From assembly GCF_000374925.1 (NCBI RefSeq), contig NZ_KB895553.1:1-64000 (forward strand): DNA of 64,000 bases. Direction: 5' to 3'. A program made the position numbers and the translations under genes. Below are positions 58,238 to 64,000 of this stretch, one piece after another. The DNA comes from Arthrobacter sp. 131MFCol6.1. GTDB taxonomy: Bacteria > Actinomycetota > Actinomycetes > Actinomycetales > Micrococcaceae. The notes under the pieces are model-generated. The model did no database searches and was not told the DNA's origin. It saw only the letters and a program-made list of their open reading frames with translations. Numbering within the stretch: position 1 is the stretch's first letter; each line of letters begins with the position of its first letter.

Positions 58238-58912
58238 TCAGAGGACATCGACGCCGCCGAGCTCCATCTCGGCCACGGCGTCGTCCAGGTCTTCGGCAAT
58301 GCCGACCGTCAATCCGCGCAGCACCGTGACGGAGTAGCCGGCCTGGACGGCATCCAGGGCGGTCGCCTTGACGCAGTAGTCCGTGGCGATGCCCACCACC
58401 ACGATGTCCTCGACGTCGTGGCTCTGCAGCCAGTCGTCCAGTCCGATCGCATCGTCGCTGACTGCGAAATCACCGGCGAAGGAACTCACGGCGTCTTCGG
58501 AGTCTCCGGCGCCGGCGCCGGTAACGGGCATGGCGCCGGGCTGGCGGTCCCCGGTGGGGACGTCGTCCTCGGGGGCCAGGAGCCCTTCGAAGCCGGAGTA
58601 GGCCGCGGCGAACTGTCCCTTGCGGAAGTACGCCTGGATGTGTTCGGGATCCAGATCGGGATGCAGTTCGGCCCCGCGGGTGCCCGCCACGCAATGCCGC
58701 GGCCAGCTGTCCACGAGATCGGGTTCCTCCGAGAAGTGCGCACCCGGATCGATGTGCCAGTCCTGGGTGGCCACGACGTGGTCGAACTGGCCGTGGTGGG
58801 CGTCGACGTACTCGCTGATTTCCCCGGCCAGGCTTGCCCCGCCGGGGACGGCCAGGGCACCGCCCTCACAGAAATCGTTCTGGACGTCAACAATGATCAG
58901 GGCGCGGGACAT
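58238..58912 (-). CDS. pncA: Nicotinamidase (isochorismatase-like hydrolase)
   Basis: Converts nicotinamide to nicotinate for NAD salvage. Catalytic triad Asp9 (IIVDVQNDF), Lys98 (FRKGQF) and Cys180 (ATDYCVKAT). Metal ligands Asp51 and His53 (TQDWHID) are visible. 224 residues; a 40-residue acidic insertion (about 113-155, PEDDVPTGDRQPG...) sits between the lysine and cysteine elements. Its ATG follows the pncB stop directly, and pncB makes the next product, so the two form a salvage operon. Confidence 0.93.
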   Translation of the reverse strand: MSRALIIVDVQNDFCEGGALAVPGGASLAGEISEYVDAHHGQFDHVVATQDWHIDPGAHFSEEPDLVDSWPRHCVAGTRGAELHPDLDPEHIQAYFRKGQFAAAYSGFEGLLAPEDDVPTGDRQPGAMPVTGAGAGDSEDAVSSFAGDFAVSDDAIGLDDWLQSHDVEDIVVVGIATDYCVKATALDAVQAGYSVTVLRGLTVGIAEDLDDAVAEMELGGVDVL

Positions 58913-60241
58913 TCAGTCCTCCTCGTAGATGGTGGGGATGGCCGCCTCGCCGCGCTGGAGCCGGTTGACCACCGCGGGAAGCTCCCGCATGGTCTCCGCG
59001 TGGCGGCGGCGCGCGCGCTGGACCCCCTCGGGCCCGGTCCACCCGGGCAGAAGCTCGCCGTTCTTGACGAACTGCTGCAGCAGGGGACGGTCGTTGCCGT
59101 CGTCCTCCGGGTGATGGCCGACGCCGACGATTTCCGCCGTGGCGGTCCCGCGCTCGTTGAGCTTGCGCAGCGCGTACTTCCGGCCGCCCTTGCTGGCTTT
59201 GTTCTTGGCGGCCTTGGCGACGGAGATGAAATCGCCGGCGTCGTCGGTGCGGCTGACGAGCTTGTAGACCATGCTCGCCGTCGGGGCCCCGGAACCGGTC
59301 ACGAGCGAGGTGCCCACGCCGTAGGAGTCCACCGGCGCGGAGGCCAGGGCCGCGATCGCGAATTCGTCGAGGTCTGAGGTCACCACGATCTTGGTGTGGT
59401 CGTTGCCGAGCTCGTCAAGCAGCTGGCGCACCCACTGGGCCTGGGCCACGAGGTCGCCCGAGTCCAGCCGGACCGCGCCCAGCTTGTCGCCGGCGAGGTC
59501 GACGGCGGTGCGGACGGCCGTTTCGACGTCGTAGGTGTCCACCAGCAGGGACGTGTCCGGCCCAAAGGCGGCAATCTGCGCCTCGAAGGCTTCCCGCTCG
59601 GTGTCATGGAGGAGGGTGAAGGAATGGGCGGCCGTGCCCACGGTCTTCAGCCCGTAGCGCAATCCGGCCTCCAGGTTCGAGGTGCTGTCGAACCCGGCGA
59701 TGACCGCGGCCCGGGCGGCGGCGGCCGCCGATTCCTCGTGCGTCCGGCGCGATCCCATCTCGATGCACGGGCGGGTTCCGGCCGCGGAGATCATCCGGGA
59801 GGCGGCCGAGGCGATGGCGCAGTCGTGGTTGAGCACGGAGAGCAGGTAGGTCTCCAGGATGCAGGCCTCGGCGAACGTGGCCTCCACGATCAGCACGGGG
59901 GAGTTCGGGAAGTACGCCTCACCCTCCGGATAGCCCCAGATGTCGCCGGAAAAGCTGTAGCCGGCCAGGTACTCCAGTGTCTGGTCGTTGACCACTTTGG
60001 TCCGGCGCAGGAAGTCCAGTTCCGGCTCGCCGAAGCGGAAGTTCGCGATCCCCTCCAGCAGGCGGCCGGTGCCCGCCACGATCCCGTAGCGGCGCCCGTC
60101 CGGGAGCCGCCGGGCGAAGGCCTCGAAGACCGATTTGCGGTGGGCTGCGCCGGACTGCAGGGCACCCTGCAGCATGGTCAGCTCGTAATGGTCGGTGTAC
60201 AGGGACGTGCGGGGACGGTCCCAGCCAGCGGAGGTACTCAC
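58913..60241 (-). CDS. pncB: Nicotinate phosphoribosyltransferase
   Basis: Forms nicotinate mononucleotide from nicotinate and PRPP with ATP. 442 residues. N-terminal TDHYELTMLQGAL, the catalytic-His region GTAAHSFTLLHD, LDSGDL and VVTSDLDEFAI are as in PncB. GTG start. It is the upstream gene of pncB-pncA and divergent from clpS with 37 bases between starts, an arrangement like that of M. tuberculosis pncB1 and clpS. Confidence 0.95.
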   Translation of the reverse strand: MSTSAGWDRPRTSLYTDHYELTMLQGALQSGAAHRKSVFEAFARRLPDGRRYGIVAGTGRLLEGIANFRFGEPELDFLRRTKVVNDQTLEYLAGYSFSGDIWGYPEGEAYFPNSPVLIVEATFAEACILETYLLSVLNHDCAIASAASRMISAAGTRPCIEMGSRRTHEESAAAAARAAVIAGFDSTSNLEAGLRYGLKTVGTAAHSFTLLHDTEREAFEAQIAAFGPDTSLLVDTYDVETAVRTAVDLAGDKLGAVRLDSGDLVAQAQWVRQLLDELGNDHTKIVVTSDLDEFAIAALASAPVDSYGVGTSLVTGSGAPTASMVYKLVSRTDDAGDFISVAKAAKNKASKGGRKYALRKLNERGTATAEIVGVGHHPEDDGNDRPLLQQFVKNGELLPGWTGPEGVQRARRRHAETMRELPAVVNRLQRGEAAIPTIYEED

Positions 60242-60278
60242 AAATTCACTCTAGTGTGCATCCCCATAGAATGGACAG

Positions 60279-60644
60279 ATGACCCTCAGCGTTGCGCTCG
60301 GCCCCGACACACGGGAGAGCACCCAGACCGGAACAGTGACGTCCGGCGACGTCCTGACCGCCCCGGACGTCCCCTGGAACCTCGTGATCTGGAACGATCC
60401 CGTGAACCTGATGAGCTACGTGAGCTATGTGTTCCGCAGCTATTTCGGCTACTCGGAGGCCAAGGCCAACAAGCTCATGATGGAGGTCCACAAGAAGGGC
60501 CGCTCGATCGTGGCGCACGGCAGCAAGGAACAGGTGGAGCAGCACGCCGTCGCCATGCATGGCTACGGCCTCTGGGCGACGGTGGAAAAAGCCACGGGCG
60601 GCAACGCGGGCGGTTCCGGCAAAGGCAAGGGAAAACGTGGCTAA
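60279..60644 (+). CDS. clpS: ClpS adaptor protein
   Basis: Delivers N-end-rule substrates to ClpAP/ClpCP. 121 residues. Core WNLVIWNDPVNLMSYVSYVF, with Asn-Asp-Pro for N-degron binding, and MMEVHKKGRSIVAHGSKEQVEQH. N-terminal 30 residues are flexible and the C-terminus ends in a Gly/Lys tail. It overlaps the next gene by eight bases. Confidence 0.95.
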   Translation: MTLSVALGPDTRESTQTGTVTSGDVLTAPDVPWNLVIWNDPVNLMSYVSYVFRSYFGYSEAKANKLMMEVHKKGRSIVAHGSKEQVEQHAVAMHGYGLWATVEKATGGNAGGSGKGKGKRG

Positions 60645-61203
60645 GGCATTCAAGTACGGGCTCAAGGGCATCAAAGGCTATCTGGAGCCGGCCGAGCGGG
60701 AACTGCTGCGCAGCCTTTTCGACGACGTCATCTCCATGCTGGAGCCGGAGCAGCGCGCCAACGAGGACCCGCTGGCGGCCCTGGTGGGCCTGGACACTGA
60801 AGCCCGCGAGCCGTCGGACCGCGCCATGCGGCGGCTGTTGCCGAACGTGATGAAGAACGACGACGACGCCTCCCTGGAGTTCCGCCGGTACACCGAGCGC
60901 TCGCTGCGCGAAAGCAAGATCGGCGCGCTGAAGGCGGCCGCCCTGAGCCTGGACCGGGAGAACCTCGTCCTGACCCCGGACGACGCGCGGCACTGGGCCA
61001 CCGCGCTCAACGATGTCCGGCTGGTGCTGGCCGAACGCCTGGACATCCGTGACGACGCCGACGCCGACAATGTCCACCTCATGCAGGACTGGGCCCAGGC
61101 CGAGGACGTGGAAAGCTACCTGGCCCTGGTGTACAACTTCACCACGTGGCTGCAGGAGTCGCTGGTCCAGGCCATGGTGCACTCGCTCGATGCCCGGCGC
61201 TGA
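60637..61203 (+). CDS. DUF2017 protein
   Basis: 188 residues, helical, beginning VAKAFKYGLKGIKGYLEPAERELL and containing DPLAALVGLDTEAREPSDRAMRRLLPNVM. It belongs to the DUF2017 family, always beside clpS in actinobacteria (position of Rv1332). GTG start overlapping clpS. The fixed partnership suggests a role in ClpS/Clp proteolysis or its regulation, but no function is established that I know of. Confidence 0.88.
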   Translation: MAKAFKYGLKGIKGYLEPAERELLRSLFDDVISMLEPEQRANEDPLAALVGLDTEAREPSDRAMRRLLPNVMKNDDDASLEFRRYTERSLRESKIGALKAAALSLDRENLVLTPDDARHWATALNDVRLVLAERLDIRDDADADNVHLMQDWAQAEDVESYLALVYNFTTWLQESLVQAMVHSLDARR

Positions 61204-61288
61204 GCGCGGGCGTGTGACCCATGAGACACGAGTTGCACACCACAATGTCATGGCCGCCCCGCAGGCGTTGTCCTATCCTCGAATAATC

Positions 61289-62326
61289 ATGACTTCAGCA
61301 TCAAATACGGATCCGGCAGCGGCTGCCGCGGACTCCCCAGCGAGCAGCACCCCCACTGGCCCCACGGGACCCGCACCGGCATCAGAGCTGGCGTCGCGCC
61401 CCATCGGCGTCTTCGACTCCGGCGTCGGCGGCCTCACGGTGGCCAGGTCGATCATCGACCAGCTGCCCAACGAATCCATCCTGTACGTCGGTGACACTGC
61501 GCACGGCCCCTACGGGCCCCTTCCCATCGCCGAAGTCCGGGCCAATGCCCTGGGCGTCATGGACGAGCTCGTGGATTCCGGCGTGAAGCTGCTGACCATT
61601 GCCTGCAACTCCGCGTCCGCCGCCGTGCTGCGTGACGCCCGCGAACGGTACACGGCCCGGTACGGGATCCCCGTGATCGAGGTGATCCAGCCGGCCGTGC
61701 GGCGTGCCGTCGCGGCAACCCGGACGGGCCGGGTGGGCGTGATCGGGACCTCGGCCACGGTGGGCTCGCGCGCCTACGATGACACCTTCGCCGCGGCCCC
61801 GGACCTGGAGATCACGTCCGTCGCCTGCCCCGCGTTCGTACCGTACGTGGAGGCCGGGATCACCACCGGACCGGAACTGCTCGCCGTCGCGCGGGACTAC
61901 CTGGCACCGCTCATTGCCGCCGGGGTGGACACCGTGGTGCTCGGCTGCACCCACTACCCTCTGCTCACCGGCGTGATCTCCTTCGTCATGGGCGAGGACG
62001 TCACGCTGGTTTCCAGCGCCGAGGAGACGGCCAAGGACGTCTACCGGGCCTTGGCCTCCCGGGGCCTGGAGCGCACGGACGCCGCGGCGCCGGAGCACAA
62101 TTTCATCGCCACCGGCGACGCCGCCCAGTTTGAGCACCTCGCCCGGCGTTTCCTGGGCCCCGAGGTCCTCAGTGTCCGCCACGTGGACCACGTCGCGGCG
62201 CAGTACCCCACCGGCAGCCTCGCCCGGATCACCCCGGAGATGATCGCCGCCGCCCGGGCCGGCGCGGGCCGGCCGCGGATCTCGAACTTCGTGGGCGGAT
62301 CCGCGGGCGGGGGACCACTGCTGTGA
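61289..62326 (+). CDS. murI: Glutamate racemase
   Basis: Supplies D-glutamate for peptidoglycan. 345 residues; the first 34 are a Pro/Ser/Ala-rich extension. IGVFDSGVGGLTV at 39-51; catalytic Cys106 (IACNSASAA) and Cys220 (LGCTHYPLL). The ATG lies after GAATAATC; a start closer to VFDSG would need a non-standard codon. Overlaps the next gene (GTGA). Confidence 0.95.
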   Translation: MTSASNTDPAAAAADSPASSTPTGPTGPAPASELASRPIGVFDSGVGGLTVARSIIDQLPNESILYVGDTAHGPYGPLPIAEVRANALGVMDELVDSGVKLLTIACNSASAAVLRDARERYTARYGIPVIEVIQPAVRRAVAATRTGRVGVIGTSATVGSRAYDDTFAAAPDLEITSVACPAFVPYVEAGITTGPELLAVARDYLAPLIAAGVDTVVLGCTHYPLLTGVISFVMGEDVTLVSSAEETAKDVYRALASRGLERTDAAAPEHNFIATGDAAQFEHLARRFLGPEVLSVRHVDHVAAQYPTGSLARITPEMIAAARAGAGRPRISNFVGGSAGGGPLL

Positions 62327-63120
62327 AGCTGACCATCGTGGGCTGTACCGGCTCCTTCCCGGGGCCGGGTTCGCCGGCGTCGTGCTATCTGCTGACCGCC
62401 AACGACGGCGAGCGGAACTGGAAGATCGTCCTGGACCTCGGCAGCGGGGCGCTCGGCGCCATCCAGCGCTACACGGACCTGGAGGACATTGACGCGATCT
62501 TCCTCACCCACCTGCACCCGGACCACTGCATGGACCTGTGCGGGCTCCATGTTGCCGTGCGCTGGAAGCCGGGCGGCTGGGGACGGGGCAGGATTCCGGT
62601 GTGGGGGCCCGCCGCGACGGCAGACCGGATGGCCACGGCCTACGGGCTGGACCTGGACCCGGGCATGCACGAGGAATTCGACTTCGGCAACTGGTCCGAG
62701 CGCAAGCCGGTGAGCGTCGGCCCGTTCACGGTGACGCCCTACGCGGTGAACCATCCCGTCGAGGAGGCCTACGCCCTTCGCGTGGAGGTCACCGAGCCTG
62801 CCAAGGACGGCACGCCCGTGACCCGCATCCTGAGCTACTCCGGGGACACGGACTCCTGCGCGGGCCTGGAGGACGCCGCGCGGGACGCCGACCTCTTCCT
62901 GTGCGAGGCGGCGTTCGAGGAAGGCCGCGACGACGCGATCAAGGACGTGCACCTGACGGGCAAACGGGCGGGGGAGGCCGCCGTCGCCGCCGGCGCGCGC
63001 CGGCTGCTGCTGACGCACATTCCCGTCTGGACGTCGCCGACCACCGTCATGGCCGAGGCCAAGGAGATCTTCGGCAAGGACGTGGCCGTCGCCGTCGCGG
63101 GTGTGCACTACACCGTCTAG
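62323..63120 (+). CDS. MBL-fold phosphodiesterase, Rv1339-like (probable cAMP phosphodiesterase)
   Basis: 265 residues. Metal site HLHPDH (His63, His65, Asp67, His68), EAAFEEGRDD, and HIPVWTSP. The position between murI and rph is that of Rv1339 in M. tuberculosis, which has been shown to be an atypical class-II cAMP phosphodiesterase. That identification is inferred from family and synteny; general metal-hydrolase activity is secure. GTG start overlapping murI. Confidence 0.85.
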   Translation: MKLTIVGCTGSFPGPGSPASCYLLTANDGERNWKIVLDLGSGALGAIQRYTDLEDIDAIFLTHLHPDHCMDLCGLHVAVRWKPGGWGRGRIPVWGPAATADRMATAYGLDLDPGMHEEFDFGNWSERKPVSVGPFTVTPYAVNHPVEEAYALRVEVTEPAKDGTPVTRILSYSGDTDSCAGLEDAARDADLFLCEAAFEEGRDDAIKDVHLTGKRAGEAAVAAGARRLLLTHIPVWTSPTTVMAEAKEIFGKDVAVAVAGVHYTV

Positions 63121-63164
63121 CTGAACTGCCCGGGCCGGACCGGGTGAGTCGATAAGCTAAAGGC

Positions 63165-63923
63165 ATGACTTCCCAAGCTCCCAGTGTCCCCGTCATCCGC
63201 GCCGACGGCCGTACCCCCGACCAGCTGCGCCCGATCAGCATCACGCGCGGCTGGTCCAAGCAGGCCGAGGGGTCGGCCCTGATCGAGTTCGGCAACACCC
63301 GGGTCCTGTGCACAGCCTCCCTGACCGAAGGCGTGCCGCGCTGGCTCAAGGGCGAGGGCCGCGGCTGGGTCACGGCCGAGTACGCCATGCTGCCCCGGGC
63401 CACGAACACCCGGTCCGACCGCGAGTCGGTCAAGGGCAAAATCGGCGGCCGCACCCACGAGATCTCCCGGCTGATCGGCCGCTCGCTGCGCTCCATCATC
63501 GACACCAAGGCCCTCGGCGAGATGACGATCGTGCTGGACTGCGATGTCCTGCAGGCCGACGGCGGCACGCGCACCGCGGCGATCACCGGCGCCTATGTGG
63601 CACTGGCCGACGCCATCCGGTTCGCCCGCGAGAAGAAGATGATCGCCCGCAACGCCCAGCCCCTGGTCGATACGATCGCCGCGGTGTCCGTCGGCATCAT
63701 CGACGGCGTCCCGATGCTCGACCTGCCCTACGTCGAAGACGTGCGCGCCGAGACCGACATGAACGTCGTGGTGACCGGCTCCGGAAAGTTCGTGGAAGTC
63801 CAGGGCACCGCCGAGGGCGCACCCTTTGACCGCGACGAGCTTAACAAGCTGCTGGACCTGGCGCTGCTGGGCACGGAGCAGCTCGCCGCGATCCAGCGCG
63901 ACACCCTGGCGGAGGCCCCGTGA
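63165..63923 (+). CDS. rph: Ribonuclease PH
   Basis: Phosphorolytic 3'-5' exoribonuclease trimming tRNA 3' ends. 252 residues. TRVLCTASLTEGVPRW, RGWVTAEYAMLPRAT, GRSLRSI and the Asp-rich phosphate site DCDVLQADGGTRTAAITGAY are intact. Its stop overlaps the next GTG. Confidence 0.96.
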   Translation: MTSQAPSVPVIRADGRTPDQLRPISITRGWSKQAEGSALIEFGNTRVLCTASLTEGVPRWLKGEGRGWVTAEYAMLPRATNTRSDRESVKGKIGGRTHEISRLIGRSLRSIIDTKALGEMTIVLDCDVLQADGGTRTAAITGAYVALADAIRFAREKKMIARNAQPLVDTIAAVSVGIIDGVPMLDLPYVEDVRAETDMNVVVTGSGKFVEVQGTAEGAPFDRDELNKLLDLALLGTEQLAAIQRDTLAEAP

Positions 63924-64000
63924 CGGAGGCGCCCTTCGCAGGCCAGCCGGAAGCCGATAGCCCGGGCCCGCGGCTCGTCCTCGCCACGCACAACCAAGGC
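63920..64000 (+). CDS. rdgB: Non-canonical purine NTP pyrophosphatase (RdgB/HAM1), 5' part
   Basis: Twenty-seven codons before the window edge: a polar start (MTEAPFAGQPEADSPGP) and then RLVLATHNQG, the opening motif of RdgB/HAM1 enzymes, which hydrolyse dITP and XTP. Position after rph is as in other actinobacteria. GTG start overlapping the rph stop. Confidence 0.85.
   Translation, partial: MTEAPFAGQPEADSPGPRLVLATHNQG

Overview
The window is chromosomal DNA of a high-GC Gram-positive bacterium, most likely Arthrobacter or Pseudarthrobacter (Micrococcaceae, Actinobacteria). Four things point there: very GC-rich third codon positions, frequent GTG/TTG starts, a DUF222/HNH gene, and the actinobacterial gene orders argS-lysA-hom-thrC-thrB-rho-prfA-prmC-tsaC-wecA-atp and clpS-DUF2017-murI-MBL-rph-rdgB. 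These orders match what is known for Mycobacterium tuberculosis (around Rv1292-Rv1341). No integrase, transposase, prophage or CRISPR array is visible, so this is mostly core genome with a few accessory insertions.

Layout. 1-15.6 kb is mixed: a DUF222/HNH gene cut by the left edge, an alcohol dehydrogenase-HIT pair, the giant RNA helicase HrpA, a GlxA/AraC-type regulator behind a perfect operator-like palindrome, an M4 metallopeptidase with its emfourin-type inhibitor, a secreted Ig-like repeat protein, tRNA-Arg(CCG), and a three-gene flavin electron-transfer operon (FMN-binding lipoprotein, ApbE, RnfD/NqrB-FNR fusion). 15.8-28.7 kb holds argS, lysA, hom, thrC, thrB, rho, prfA, prmC, tsaC and a WecG/TagA transferase. 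Lysine, threonine and homoserine synthesis is thus followed by transcription and translation termination, release-factor methylation and tRNA t6A modification. 28.7-39.2 kb holds a family-2 glycosyltransferase, wecA and the complete F1Fo ATP synthase operon (two AtpI/Z-like genes, then atpB-E-F-H-A-G-D-C).

39.2-46.3 kb has a DUF2550 protein, a membrane esterase paired with a large pseudo-rhomboid/DUF2156 lysyltransferase-like protein, a cold-shock protein, the mismatch endonuclease NucS, a zinc-finger protein and an alpha/beta hydrolase. 46.3-57.7 kb has an AI-2E transporter, an unknown membrane protein, a cysteine-less thioredoxin-TPR protein, an Old Yellow Enzyme homologue, an ABC exporter, nagB, a DUF3039 protein and an SF2 helicase. 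57.8-64 kb has a small lipoprotein, the pncB-pncA NAD salvage pair, clpS, a DUF2017 gene, murI, a probable Rv1339-type cAMP phosphodiesterase, rph and the start of rdgB.

The most unusual items are: the flavin electron-transfer module, whose FMN carrier has a changed attachment motif; the nested palindromes between rho and prfA, where M. tuberculosis has rpmE; the esterase/pseudo-rhomboid-DUF2156 pair; the protease-inhibitor pair with a duplicated start region; and the ATP synthase, whose epsilon subunit lacks its C-terminal domain.
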